A stretch of DNA of 64,000 nucleotides from Leclercia adecarboxylata (GCA_901472455.1 LR590464.1:3844001-3908000); one strand, 5' to 3'; counted from the first letter of the stretch, positions 1 to 8,404 are shown. Numbers and translations are program-made. Notes: generated from the sequence alone by a model not told the origin.

Positions 1-59
1 AAGTGACGCTGGATATTGAAAAAATGAAACTCAATATAGACTTCCGATACGACGATTAG
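1..59 (+). pseudogene. C-terminal tail of a YezG/DUF600-like immunity gene (cut by window edge)
   Basis: The first 59 bases end an open frame whose last residues (VTLDIEKMKLNIDFRYDD, then TAG) closely resemble the end of the immunity-like gene at 4445-4782 (EITVDVEKLKIAIDFKYGD). This is therefore the tail of a second copy of the same family, and most of the gene lies left of the window. It may be intact there. By position it is the immunity partner of a CDI cassette whose toxin is also outside the window. Confidence 0.5.
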
Positions 60-67
60 TCATCAAC

Positions 68-91
68 GCTCCCGGCCCTTACGCCGGGAGC
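68..91. repeat. Perfect hairpin after immunity gene
   Basis: A perfect inverted repeat has arms GCTCCCGGC and GCCGGGAGC around a 6-base loop, and no T-run follows. A degenerate copy lies at 3328-3349 after another immunity-like gene. It may be a terminator-like or module-boundary element. The function is inferred from position only. Confidence 0.5.
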
Positions 92-97
92 ATGCAA

Positions 98-258
98 TCA
101 GACGGGACCTGTTTAACCTTCTTTCCTGAACAAAAATCCCGCATTCGCAAGTGGGAATCTCAAGAATGAAAAACAGCACTAAATCGTTTATTAACCTTGT
201 TTACCTGTGCTGCGCGACAGGTCTGGCTATGTTCATTCTGACGCTCCTTGGCCGTTTG
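98..258 (+). repeat. Direct repeat copy 1 of the CDI cassette array
   Basis: This ~160 bp stretch is nearly identical to 3449-3608. It covers the end of a short frame (RRDLFNLLS, stop), a spacer, and the first ~31 codons of a small membrane-protein gene. After base 258 the two copies diverge completely. Here the sequence switches into a CdiA C-terminal fragment, as expected if the repeat served as a recombination point between cassettes. A short third piece (aacagcactaaatcg and flanks) lies near 1617-1645. Confidence 0.85.
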
Positions 259-273
259 AATGTCAGACTTTAG
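166..273 (+). pseudogene. Truncated copy of the small membrane-protein gene
   Basis: The frame begins [20 protein letters not shown] and matches the intact gene at 3516-3740 for about 31 residues. It then runs into four unrelated residues and a TAG where the CdiA fragment begins. It keeps only the first hydrophobic segment. It looks like a product of recombination inside the direct repeat rather than a functional gene. Confidence 0.7.
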
Positions 274-998
274 CGTGTAAGGCAGGCGCACAGGCTAAAT
301 GGACTGCAATTGACCTTGGACAGGATGGCAGCTTTGCAGCAGGGATGATCGCAGGCGTGCCGGCAGGACTGTATGATGCCGTTGACGGTATCGTGAAGGT
401 CGGGGCAAATCCGCAGCAAACTTACGAAGCGCTGAAATCACTGTTTAACAGTGGCGATGTGTTAGGTAACGTTTCAGATGCGATAAAGCAGTCCTATATA
501 GATCGTATTGACCATTTGGAAGCGGAGTATCAGAAAGCTGGCGCCAGTGGTTCGTTTAATGCGGGGGTCGGAGGTGGCAAGCTGGTTACCGATATAGCTG
601 GACTGCTTGCTGGTGGTGCAGGCGTGGCGAAAAACGGCGTCGTTCTCACGGAGAAGATTGTCGTGAAAACCACGACTATGGTGGAAACAGCATTAAAATC
701 TTCGGTTGTTAATAAAATTCTTAGAGCAGACAGAATTGGTAGTGGTTTAAAACCTGACCCAACTCATCGGGGGGCGAATTATCTGAGCCGGGAGCAATTG
801 ATGGAAGGGAAAGTTTTCACTCTCAAAGGGGGGGATGGTGTAGAAAGAAAACTTCTTCAGGCTGAAAATTCCTTTAATGATAAGAAAGGTATATACGAGT
901 ATATCTATGATAAGCAAGGGAACATTACACACCAAAGATTTATTGAAGGTGGTAATATAACCGGTCTTCCTAATCAACGGCCACCGAAGGATAAGTGA
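207..998 (+). pseudogene. Orphan CdiA C-terminal toxin module (CdiA-CT), 5' truncated
   Basis: The open frame resembles the C-terminal part of CdiA/filamentous-haemagglutinin proteins. It contains a glycine/alanine-rich pretoxin region ([20 protein letters not shown], then [21 protein letters not shown]) and a ~90-residue terminal domain beginning near [18 protein letters not shown] and ending with a lysine/proline tail. The first ~22 residues come from the upstream repeat in another frame, so real homology starts near base 270. There is no signal peptide, no secretion domain and no VENN-type motif, so this is an orphan module that cannot be exported by itself. In CDI systems such modules can be swapped onto the main cdiA by recombination. 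The immunity candidate follows after 1 base. I could not identify the toxin's activity. Confidence 0.65.
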
Positions 999-999
999 C

Positions 1000-1509
1000 A
1001 TGATGTTATATCCGGTACCCTATGATTTTATTGTTAAAAATACTCATCTTTCATGGTGTGATGTGAAGTGGGGTTATGAAAATAATCTCATTGCATCAGA
1101 CGTGCCCATAAAGATAGCGGAACAAATAGTCTTAACGGGAAGTTATACTGATTCTGAACTTGAATTATCATTCCTTATGCCTGAGAATTCAAATGAGGTG
1201 TCTCTCTTTTTAGAGAAGTTGTGCACAGGGTTTGAGCAAGACAATGACTCGACGATCAGGCAAAAATGGTTATTTATTGTTCTAAGCTGGCTTTGGAACA
1301 ATCGTGCTAGTTTTGCAGATCCATTATCTGAAGTTGAAATTATTTATGCAGATTTTGACTACCCCGCTGAAATAGAGGGTTTTGTTAAATATATGCCTCC
1401 TTCTGATGGATATGATCCATCCACGCATTCTCAGACGGAAAATATGAATCATTTAATGGAGAACTGGGTGAATTATTTAGAAGAAAAGTTTGTGGAGTAT
1501 AAAAAGTAA
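1000..1509 (+). CDS. Probable CDI immunity protein (DUF2247-like)
   Basis: This 169-residue acidic, soluble protein starts one base after the toxin-module stop, the usual toxin-immunity layout. The N-terminal segment (NTHLSWCDVKWGYENNLIAS) recalls the DUF2247 family, which is common among polymorphic-toxin immunity proteins. That assignment is from memory of the family pattern and is moderate. There are no membrane segments or signal peptide, as expected for a cytoplasmic protein that binds and blocks the neighbouring CdiA-CT domain. The gene is intact, unlike many neighbours. The AT-rich codon use suggests acquisition by transfer. Confidence 0.6.
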   Translation: MMLYPVPYDFIVKNTHLSWCDVKWGYENNLIASDVPIKIAEQIVLTGSYTDSELELSFLMPENSNEVSLFLEKLCTGFEQDNDSTIRQKWLFIVLSWLWNNRASFADPLSEVEIIYADFDYPAEIEGFVKYMPPSDGYDPSTHSQTENMNHLMENWVNYLEEKFVEYKK

Positions 1510-1699
1510 AAATCCTGAAATCTGTGTCGGCACGCCAGAATGTCCCGTTTCAGGTAAAGAACAGCCCGATCATTTGCATCGGGCTATGAGATTTTTCAAA
1601 CATTTAGCCAAATCAAAAACAGCACTAAATCGTTTATTAACCTTATCAAAGCTGTCCTTTCAGTATAGCCGTAGTTCGGCCCTCCCCCTCAAATACTCT

Positions 1700-2438
1700 C
1701 TGAATCTCTCGCACATCCTGAGTGGCCGAAGAGCAGGTGAAGGCCGAAAATGAACGCTATAAGCACGAAAACTGTGCGGAATGAGCGCCGAAGCCTGCTC
1801 GGTTAAAATGTACACTGAGCGTCGGGAAGCGCTGAAAGAGATGGCCTCGCTCGGAGCGGATTTTGTTCCGGTAGTGGGTACTATAAAAAAGTGTAGCGGA
1901 GGCACAGTCAGCACTGGATTATCTCAATGCAGCCGCTTCCTTAATTCCAGGAGGACGTGTTGCTGCAGGCGTGCTCAAAGTAGCAGAGAAGGCACTGGCT
2001 AAAGGTGATGTTGTTGAAGCGTCTAAGCCAACGATGAGATAGCCGCTGCTTCACGTCCCAGCCGCAGGCAATCAGAAATAGATGTAGGTAAAGATCTCGG
2101 TGACGGGATGGCGTGAACAAGTCAGCTTCAAAGACGGCAAAGAGGTTCCTTATGGTACGAAAGGCGGAGTTCGTCCTGACTGGTGCCAAGGATATGTTTG
2201 TAGTGTTGAAGTAAAAAACTATAATATTACGACTAACAAAAATGGATTGATTAACAATGTTGCAAAACAGGCTGTTTAGCGACAGAAGAATTTACCTGAA
2301 GGAATGCAAAAGCAATTAGTGATTGATATGCGTGGGCAGAGTGTGACAGCCGTAGATAGAATGAAAATTGTAAAAGGCGTTGTAGAAAAATCAAATGGTG
2401 CAATTGCTTCTTCCTCAATCAGGTTTAAAACACAATGA
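1700..2438 (+). pseudogene. Decayed CdiA-CT module with nuclease-like toxin domain
   Basis: Joining frames recovers a CdiA C-terminal module. The pretoxin part (ERREALKEMASLGADFVPVVG, then LIPGGRVAAGVLKVAEKALA) is followed by a terminal domain with GTKGGVRPDW, VCSVEVKNYNITTNKNGL, VAKQAV and LVIDMRGQ. The D, then E-x-K (EVKNY) spacing is typical of PD-(D/E)xK-type nuclease toxins of CDI systems. Several lesions break it, including in-frame stops near 2040 and at 2278-2280 plus frameshifts. The TAG after QAV looks like a substitution from CAG, which points to genuine decay. The stop overlaps the start of the next immunity gene (ATGA at 2435-2438). Confidence 0.6.
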
Positions 2439-2935
2439 AAAATGTAGGAATACTTGCAGCGATGACTCTTGCAGAAGTTGGGCCAGCGTCTGATGTGAAA
2501 GGTTTTTTTTAATGTGGTGCTTTCTTATTAGAAAACGGCACCAACGGTAGCAAATATCCTTGGGTAATGGAAAAACTTTACCGTGGGTCTTTAGCTTATG
2601 ATGATCTTTACAAAGTCAAAAACGAACTGGACTCCATTAAAAATGAATTTTCAGCAATATTACCTGATAATATTGAGTGGTCGTCATTTGGGATAGATAA
2701 AAATCACTCCCGATTAAATTTTGAAGGAAGGAGTCTGTTTTCAGTCTTTGAGCGATTCTTTAAAGCTTTTGATGAAGCATTAGAATGTACAGAGGTTTAC
2801 TATCAAAGCTTTAATGAGTATATACCTGTAAGAGTTGGGTTCACCGACGCGCCGCATTATATTGATGATGTTAATAGAACATCAGAGCAATACAATGCAT
2901 TAGGACCAAATGATGAACCTTTTTGGTTACAATAA
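2435..2935 (+). pseudogene. Imm70-family immunity protein, N-terminus frameshifted
   Basis: The gene begins MKNVGILAAMTLAEVGPASD and overlaps the toxin-module stop by 4 bases. The frame is lost in an 8-T run near 2504-2512 and must shift again near TTATTAG at 2526-2532 to reach the long open part (KYPWVMEKLYRGSLAYDDLY onward, ending 2935). The reconstructed protein fits the Imm70 immunity pattern: a short hydrophobic N-terminus, then a W/Y-rich segment and an ELDSIKNEF-type helix. Both lesions lie at T-runs, so sequencing error is possible. It is the natural partner of the decayed nuclease module just upstream. Confidence 0.55.
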
Positions 2936-2969
2936 AATCAGGAAATATTGTTAACCTTATGAGGTAATT

Positions 2970-3323
2970 ATGGCTGGATGGTTGTATTTCGGAGGACAAG
3001 ATGGTGTCTCATTGGGATCTTCCGCAATTGATTTTATCGCTTCTTATCTACGACCTTATATTGCCGGAGTAAGCACAGAGGTTATGGAAAAAGTTTATGA
3101 AACCTATGACCTCTTCGATGATACATTAGATTTTTCCGCTTTATCATCAAAAGATTATATGCATTGTTACAGCCAGTTTTTAAAATCTTTTGAAACCGAT
3201 CTTGCGGTGGTTCCGATTATTAACGGGAAATCGCGGCAGTGGGCAATTGGCATCTGGCATGATGAAATAAAGCCCAAAATGCAGGCATCACCACTGTATA
3301 ATCCTGATTTGTTGAATAAATAG
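2970..3323 (+). CDS. Small protein of unknown family in CDI array (possible immunity protein)
   Basis: This is an intact 117-residue acidic protein with a good ribosome binding site (GAGGT, 4 bases before ATG). I do not recognise the family. It starts MAGWLYFGGQDGVSLGSSAI and has several aromatic residues and no membrane segment or signal. It lies 34 bases after the Imm70-like gene and is followed by a hairpin-like CCGGC...GCCGGG element. Being small, acidic and placed among toxin fragments, it is most simply another immunity protein whose toxin has been lost. That is inference from context. Confidence 0.45.
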   Translation: MAGWLYFGGQDGVSLGSSAIDFIASYLRPYIAGVSTEVMEKVYETYDLFDDTLDFSALSSKDYMHCYSQFLKSFETDLAVVPIINGKSRQWAIGIWHDEIKPKMQASPLYNPDLLNK

Positions 3324-3372
3324 AAAAACCCCGGCCTTTGTGCCGGGAGCATGCTGACAGACGTATAGCGGA

Positions 3373-3480
3373 ATGGGGTCACTAAGCGATCTCGTATTGT
3401 ATAGAAACGGAAAAGTTTTGATGGGTGAAAACGATGAATTCGATCAGCTCAGACGGGACCTGTTTAACCTTCTTTCCTGA
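3373..3480 (+). other. Short open frame, possible remnant of a cassette C-terminus
   Basis: A 35-codon frame (MGSLSDLVLYRNGKVLMGEN... ending RRDLFNLLS) enters the 3' direct repeat. Its tail RRDLFNLLS is also encoded in repeat copy 1 (before base 135), without the upstream part. It has no clear ribosome binding site. It may be the C-terminus of a lost toxin or immunity protein, so it is listed as a remnant, not a confident gene. Confidence 0.3.
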
Positions 3481-3608
3481 ACAAAAATCCGCTTTCGCAG
3501 GTGGGAATCTCAAGAATGAGAAACAGCATTAAATCGTTTATTAACCTTGTTTACCTGTGCTGCGCGACAGGTCTGGCCGTGTTCATCCTGACGCTCCTTG
3601 GCCGTTTG
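3449..3608 (+). repeat. Direct repeat copy 2 of the CDI cassette array
   Basis: This partner of 98-258 differs at only a few positions (for example an extra C in copy 1). Here it continues into the full small membrane-protein gene. The pair brackets about 3.2 kb with both CdiA-CT fragments. Recombination between them would delete or amplify that block. Confidence 0.85.
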
Positions 3609-3740
3609 GTTGGTGCAGGATTAGCATGGAATGTGAAAGAGGCTTTTCCCTTCTCTTTCAAGGATGTGTGGATATGTCTTGAGTTAACCTGGCTGGGGTT
3701 ACCTGCAGGTTTGAGCATCTGGTTTTTTTATTACCGATAA
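3516..3740 (+). CDS. Small membrane protein of CDI array
   Basis: This 74-residue protein has two or three hydrophobic segments: about residues 10-31 ([20 protein letters not shown]) and 50-73 (ending WFFYYR). A start at the GTG of 3501 would add five residues, and the ATG at 3516 is chosen because the truncated copy at 166 keeps the same ATG. I do not know the family. Membrane-bound immunity proteins exist for pore-forming CDI toxins, so an immunity role is possible, but no toxin is adjacent. Confidence 0.5.
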   Translation: MRNSIKSFINLVYLCCATGLAVFILTLLGRLVGAGLAWNVKEAFPFSFKDVWICLELTWLGLPAGLSIWFFYYR

Positions 3741-3874
3741 ACAGCCCAGGGAACACCCTATTATGATAATTAACAATTGCCTGGCACTCGGTTAGCGGAA
3801 TTTTTGCTATAAATTTGTGCTTTAACGAACAAGATATTATTGTTGAGAAATACACGCCAGATGGGAGTTATAAA

Positions 3875-4348
3875 ATGACAGTGGAATGGGCTAGTTTTAT
3901 AGATGTCCTTGGTAAAAGGGAAGATTCTGTTGTAGTTATTAACCTGTGTCAGGCTATTGGTGAATCCCCGGTTATATCAACTGAAGCTGATGAATATAAC
4001 GATCCTGATGGGAAAAGGAAGTATTATAAATTTTTTCACTCTGGTATTGAGATGGGGTTTCGGAAAGCCTGCTTAAGTCATGTTCATTTTTATTTTGGCA
4101 ATGAAGATGGATATTCACCTTTTACAGGCAATTTTATCCCAGGAATTAAAGGCGGGATGGACAGGACATTCATTACAAAATTGCTCGGAAAACCCACGTT
4201 GTCTGGCGAAGGCAAAGTCGACATGCTCCTTGGCTGGATCAATGGATGGTCAAAATACGAATATGGGAACTACTCACTACATCTTCAGTACACGGAGCAT
4301 AATCACCTGTGTCACGCAACGCTGATGAAAAAAATTATAACAGCATAA
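3875..4348 (+). CDS. Probable CDI immunity protein, family not identified
   Basis: This 157-residue soluble protein starts at an ATG preceded by GGGAG. The frame is open further upstream to a TTG at 3815, but that part has no good ribosome binding site and may be the end of a lost toxin. Conserved-looking blocks are PFTGNFIPGI, LGKPTLSGEGKVDMLLGWI and GNYSLHLQY. They suggest a compact immunity-type fold seen next to CdiA-CT modules, though I cannot name the family. It has no membrane segment. It is AT-rich and unlike the GC-rich genes to the right, consistent with transfer. Confidence 0.5.
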   Translation: MTVEWASFIDVLGKREDSVVVINLCQAIGESPVISTEADEYNDPDGKRKYYKFFHSGIEMGFRKACLSHVHFYFGNEDGYSPFTGNFIPGIKGGMDRTFITKLLGKPTLSGEGKVDMLLGWINGWSKYEYGNYSLHLQYTEHNHLCHATLMKKIITA

Positions 4349-4444
4349 TTTGCAACGATTTTTATCAAATTTTAGCCTGAATGGTGTATGATGATTACGG
4401 GCATAAAAATTGCCTCATTTGAACTAATTTATCTGTCAGGAAAA

Positions 4445-4782
4445 ATGATGCGTCAATCCCAGGATATTTATAATGACATTGCTCGGTCTTAATAGCCGCA
4501 GCACCCGATAACGCCGCAAAAATCATCGCGCGCGCTGAGCTGTCGCCTGAAGGCGACCACTGCAAATGTGAATTTGATTTTGTTGACATCACCTCAGGAG
4601 AGACAAACTGGTTCACTGCTGGCGCACATGCCAATGCTGATTTGCTGGATCTCTTAGTTGAGCTGAGGACATTTATTGGTGGAAAATGTCTCATCACAAC
4701 GGCCCTCATTCTGCACGCCTGTGAAATAACAGTCGATGTTGAAAAGCTCAAAATCGCTATTGATTTTAAATACGGCGATTAG
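4445..4782 (+). pseudogene. YezG/DUF600-like immunity gene, frameshifted and with stops
   Basis: After TCAGGAAAA the frame starts MMRQSQDIYNDIARS and meets TAA TAG. The rest reads in another frame: DNAAKIIARAELSPEGDHCK, VDITSGETNWFTAGAHANAD, LLDLLVELRTF and the tail shared with bases 1-59. The pattern (IYNDIA N-terminus, acidic middle, DLLDLLVELR helix) is that of YezG-like immunity proteins. One base change restores the first junction. The region near 4690 also looks disturbed, so real decay is likely. Confidence 0.55.
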
Positions 4783-4803
4783 CAGACACTACTCACCTAC
4801 TAC

Positions 4804-4899
4804 ATGAAATCTCCTGATAAATATATGAGCGAGTTAGGGGATCTGCACAATAGAATCGGTCAATTACTGGTTAATGCCGGTCCTGCTGATGCAAAGTAA
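4804..4899 (+). pseudogene. N-terminal remnant of a second YezG-like immunity gene
   Basis: A 31-codon frame (MKSPDKYMSELGDLHNRIGQ ... VNAGPADAK, TAA) has the length and pattern of a YezG-like N-terminus and stops where the neighbour's DNAAKIIARAELSP block would begin. It is probably the front part of another copy, left by recombination within the array. Confidence 0.35.
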
Positions 4900-5183
4900 A
4901 TCCTTGCTCGCCAGTTACCCTTTACGTCTCCTGTTAGTCAATCTGCGGGATTATTACACTCAGAATAATATGACCAACAGTTATGATGAGTAAACGTGCT
5001 CCCCTACCAATACAGGGGGGGCTAATGCCAGGACTATTCCGGCCTTTAAGATTATTCCCTATTTTATCCCCCAGTAAAAAAACCAACAATTTTACCGCCT
5101 TAATTTGCAGTGGAATATCTCCAGCCTGAAGGATGGGGAGATATGGCATTACATATAAAAAACGACAACAAGGATTACGGAAA

Positions 5184-5744
5184 ATGAAAAAAATAGCTCT
5201 GGCGGTATGGGTTGCGGCAACGCTGACAAGCGGCGCGGCTCTGGCGGATAATCAGACCGTTTCTGTGGGTTATGCGCAGAGTAACGTTGAAGACTTTAAA
5301 AATATCCGCGGCGTGAACGTTCAGTATCGCTATGAGTGGGATTCCCCGGTTAGCCTGATGGGTTCCTTCACCTATATGAGTGGCGATCAGGACGAGCATT
5401 ATTATCTTTTCTCTGACTCCGTTAAAAACCATATCGAAGTGAAATATTACTCCCTGATGGCTGGCCCGGCGTATCGCCTGAACGAATTCGTTTCCCTGTA
5501 TGCACTGGGCGGTGTGGCGCGCGTGAAAGCAGACGGCCACACCACCTGGGTGAACGGTGGCGACTACTATACCCAGCGCGACGGCATCAATGAGAAATCC
5601 ACCTCTTTTGCCTACGGCGCGGGCGTGCAGTTTAACGCAACGCCTGACCTGTCGATCCACGTCGGTTACGAAGGCACCACTGCCGATTTGGGCGACGATT
5701 ACGACATCAACGGCTGGAATGTGGGCGTAGGTTATCGCTTCTGA
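5184..5744 (+). CDS. Ail/OmpX-family outer membrane beta-barrel protein
   Basis: This 186-residue protein has a signal peptide (MKKIALAVWVAATLTSGAALA, cleavage before DNQ). It then shows the alternating aromatic strands of an eight-stranded barrel and ends in the outer-membrane signature GVGYRF with C-terminal Phe. The pattern (VSVGYAQSN at the mature N-terminus, KYYSLMAGPAYR in the middle) is that of the Ail/Lom/OmpX family. Members contribute to adhesion, serum resistance or surface stress responses, and the specific role here is unknown. The frame is open from 5133, but the ATG at 5184 is used because it starts the signal peptide. It is monocistronic, and a palindromic repeat follows directly. 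Confidence 0.85.
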   Translation: MKKIALAVWVAATLTSGAALADNQTVSVGYAQSNVEDFKNIRGVNVQYRYEWDSPVSLMGSFTYMSGDQDEHYYLFSDSVKNHIEVKYYSLMAGPAYRLNEFVSLYALGGVARVKADGHTTWVNGGDYYTQRDGINEKSTSFAYGAGVQFNATPDLSIHVGYEGTTADLGDDYDINGWNVGVGYRF

Positions 5745-6664
5745 CCCTCAGCCTGACCCTCTCCCTGAAAGGGAGAGGGGACAGTCTGCGCATGTTTCAT
5801 GATATGTGCGATAAATTGGGTAAGTTTCGGTAACGGTCGTAAGTCCTGACGCCACAACAAATGCACCGGCCTCGGCTGTGGGGTGAAATTCTCCAGCACC
5901 CGAATCAGCCGACCATTCGCCAGCTCGTCCGCCACCAGCACCTCCGGTTGTAACAGCAATCCCGCCCCGGCAATCGCCGCCATTCGCAGCCCGTACCCGT
6001 CGTTACAGCGCAAGATCGCATCGCGCTTCCAGCGCACCTCCCCTTCCATGCCCGGTAGCCGCCACTCGTTGCGCGCGGTCCACACCGTGTGCGACAAACA
6101 GAGGTGATTCACCAGATCGTCCGGCGTTTGCGGCGTGCCGTGACGGGCTAAATAGTCCGGTGCGGCGCAGATCACCATTCGGTACGGGCAAAGGTATTTC
6201 GCCACCAGATCCTCGGTGTGAATGTCGCCGATACGGATCGCCAGGTCCACCCCCTCTTCCACCAGATCGACCATCCGGTTGGTCAGATCCAGCTCGACGC
6301 GCACCTCCGGGAAACGCTGCAAAAAGGTGGCGGTCAGCGGGGCGATCACGCACCCGCCGAACGAGGTGGGCGCCGTCACCCGCAGTGTGCCCGCCGGGGC
6401 GGTACGCAGACGCTCTACCGAGCGTTCAGCGATGGCGACCTGCTCTATGACCCGCTTTGCCTCTTCAAACCAGACCCGCCCGGCATCGGTCAGACTCTGG
6501 CGGCGGGTGTTGCGCTCCAGCAGCCGGGTGCCAAGCTGCGCCTCCAGCCAGGCGATGTACTTCCCGACCATCACCGCCGACATCTCCAGCCGCGCCGCAG
6601 CGCCGGTAAAGCTGCCGCTCTCCACCACCGCGATAAAAGTCTCCATGCCGCGAAGCTTATCCAT
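5732..6664 (-). CDS. LysR-type transcriptional regulator
   Basis: This is a 310-residue regulator. The N-terminal winged helix-turn-helix (METFIAVVESGSFTGAAARL, then LEAQLGTRLLERNTRR) is followed by a substrate-binding domain typical of the family (GTLRVTAPTSFG, then VDLAIRIGD). It is divergent from the SDR gene at 6762 with ~97 bases between the starts, the classic arrangement in which LysR proteins control the neighbour. The C-terminus (PSPFQGEGQAEGQ) is translated repeat DNA, so the ancestral stop may have been slightly earlier. The gene is intact. The effector is unknown. Confidence 0.85.
   Translation of the reverse strand: MDKLRGMETFIAVVESGSFTGAAARLEMSAVMVGKYIAWLEAQLGTRLLERNTRRQSLTDAGRVWFEEAKRVIEQVAIAERSVERLRTAPAGTLRVTAPTSFGGCVIAPLTATFLQRFPEVRVELDLTNRMVDLVEEGVDLAIRIGDIHTEDLVAKYLCPYRMVICAAPDYLARHGTPQTPDDLVNHLCLSHTVWTARNEWRLPGMEGEVRWKRDAILRCNDGYGLRMAAIAGAGLLLQPEVLVADELANGRLIRVLENFTPQPRPVHLLWRQDLRPLPKLTQFIAHIMKHAQTVPSPFQGEGQAEGQKR
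5746..5784. repeat. Intergenic palindrome (CCCTCTCCC...GGGAGAGGG)
   Basis: CCCTCTCCCTgaaAGGGAGAGGG lies between the convergent barrel gene and LysR gene and may terminate both. It belongs to the same dispersed palindrome family as the copies at 12.6, 15.8 and 61.1 kb. The last ~12 residues of the LysR gene are encoded by it. Confidence 0.7.
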
Positions 6665-6761
6665 ATTGCAAACCTCTGGTTAGTAATGATCTAACTTTAG
6701 CCCAGTTTATCCTTCTTTTTATTTGCTAAACAATGAAGGCTCACAACATAAGGAGTCGGCT

Positions 6762-7365
6762 ATGAAAATCGTCATTATTGGTGCCAGCGGTACGGTTGGT
6801 CGCGCAGTCACAGAAGAGTTAAGTCGTCGTCACGACGTCATTCGTGTAGGCCGCACGAAAGGCGATCATCAGGTGGATATCACCTCGCAGGCCAGCGTGC
6901 AGGCGCTGTTTGAGAAGATCGGCCCGGTGGATGCGATTGTCTCCGCCAGCGGCGGGCTGCACTTTGGCCCGCTTACGACCATGACCGACAGCGAATTTAA
7001 CCAGGGGTTGCAGGACAAGTTACTGGGTCAGGTGCGCCTGGCGCTAACCGGCCAGCATTACCTGAATGAAGGCGGCTCGATTACCCTGATTAGCGGGATT
7101 GTGGCCCACGAGCCGATTGCCCCAGGGCGTGAACGCCACCACGGTGAATGCGGCGCTGGAAGGCTTTGTTCGCGCTGCCGCCTGTGAACTGCCGCGCGGG
7201 ATCCGCATCAACCTGATTAGCCCGACGGTACTGACCGAATCCGCCGAGGCCTACGACGGCTTCTTCCCGGGGTTTGAAAGCGTGCCCGCCGCGAGCGTGG
7301 CCCAGGCCTATCGCCGCAGCGTGGAAGGGGTGCAGAGCGGACGGGTGTATAAGGTGGGATATTAA
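6762..7365 (+). CDS. Short-chain dehydrogenase/reductase (frameshifted)
   Basis: An SDR of ~200 residues starts MKIVIIGASGTVGRAVTEEL after AGGAG. GASGTVG is the Rossmann glycine motif, SASGG stands in the NAG position, and VNAALEGFVRAAACEL supplies the helix after the catalytic serine. The YxxxK motif is replaced by a VNA..AL form, as in the short atypical SDRs. The frame changes at GCCCC near 7120, where one extra C restores a continuous protein, probably a sequencing error. It is divergent from the LysR gene at 5732-6664. Substrate and cofactor preference cannot be read from the sequence. Confidence 0.75.
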
Positions 7366-7402
7366 TGGCGATCGGGGCGAGTCGGCCTCGCCCCGGTTAA
7401 TG

Positions 7403-8404
7403 TCACAGCCTGCGGCGAATTTTTTCCACCATCGCCGCGGTGGAGATCCCATAGCGGTCGTGCAGGGTCGGCAGCGCCCCGGCATCGAGGAAAGCATCCG
7501 GCAGTGCGACGGTATCGAAATCGACGTTCACGCGGTGGCGCATCAGGAGCGAGGCCACCGCCTCGCACAGCCCGCCGACGCTGCTGTGGTTTTCCGCCAC
7601 TACCACCAGCCTGCCCGGCTTCGCCGCCTGCGCCAGAATGGTCTCTTCGTCCAGCGGCTTGATGGTCGGCGAGTGAAGCACGGCCACGCTGATGTTATCT
7701 TTGCGCAGCTGTTTTGCCGCCTCCAGCGCCCGCATGGTCATTAACCCGGAGGCGATAATCAGCACGTCGCTCCCCTCTTCCAGCAGCGCGGCTTTACCGA
7801 TGCGGAACTGGTAGTTGTACTGATCCAGCACCACCGGCACCTTGCCACGCAGCAGGCGCATATAGACCGGGCCATTGTGCGCCGCAATAGCGGGTATCGC
7901 CTGCTCGGTATCTATGGCGTCGCAGGGGTCGATAATGGTCATGCCCGGAATGCCGCGCATGATGGCGATATCCTCCGTTGCCTGATGGCTCGGGCCGTAA
8001 CCGGTGGTCAGCCCCGGCAGCGCTGCGCAGATTTTCACATTGAGATGCTCTTCAGCGATCACCTGATGAATAAAGTCATAGGCGCGGCGGGTAGCAAATA
8101 CCGCATAGGTGGTGGCGAAGGGGATAAAGCCCTCTTTTGCCATCCCGCCTGCGGCACCCATTAACAGCTGTTCCGCCATCCCCATCTGGTAGAAGCGCTC
8201 CGGGTAAGCCTGGGCAAAAATATGCAGATCGGTGTACTTCGACAGATCTGCCGTCATGCCGACGATCTCCGGGCGTTGCTCCGCCAGCTTCACCAGCGCG
8301 TGGCCAAACGGCGCGGCGCGGGTCTCCTGACCTTCGTCGGCAATAGAGGCGATCATGGCCGAGGTGGTTAAACGCGGTTTTTTCTCGCTTGTCTGGCTCA
8401 TCAT
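7403..8404 (-). CDS. Transketolase-like protein, C-terminal subunit
   Basis: This ~333-residue subunit corresponds to the pyrimidine-binding and C-terminal domains of transketolase (PFGHALVKLAEQRPEIVGMT, RFYQMGMAEQLLMGAAGGMA, GPSHQATEDIAIMRGIPGM). The catalytic-loop glutamate of the MAEQ motif is present. Its start overlaps the stop of the N-terminal subunit by ATGA (8401-8404), so the pair is translationally coupled and should form one thiamine-diphosphate enzyme moving two-carbon ketol units. Split transketolases are often substrate-specialised. With the adjacent SDR and MFS genes, a pathway for an unusual sugar or polyol is likely, but the substrate is unknown. The gene is intact. Confidence 0.85.
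   Translation of the reverse strand: MMSQTSEKKPRLTTSAMIASIADEGQETRAAPFGHALVKLAEQRPEIVGMTADLSKYTDLHIFAQAYPERFYQMGMAEQLLMGAAGGMAKEGFIPFATTYAVFATRRAYDFIHQVIAEEHLNVKICAALPGLTTGYGPSHQATEDIAIMRGIPGMTIIDPCDAIDTEQAIPAIAAHNGPVYMRLLRGKVPVVLDQYNYQFRIGKAALLEEGSDVLIIASGLMTMRALEAAKQLRKDNISVAVLHSPTIKPLDEETILAQAAKPGRLVVVAENHSSVGGLCEAVASLLMRHRVNVDFDTVALPDAFLDAGALPTLHDRYGISTAAMVEKIRRRL

Noticed and set aside
1490..1753. Open frame of 87 codons
   Set aside because: It crosses a partial copy of the direct repeat and the start of the decayed CdiA module and lacks a ribosome binding site.
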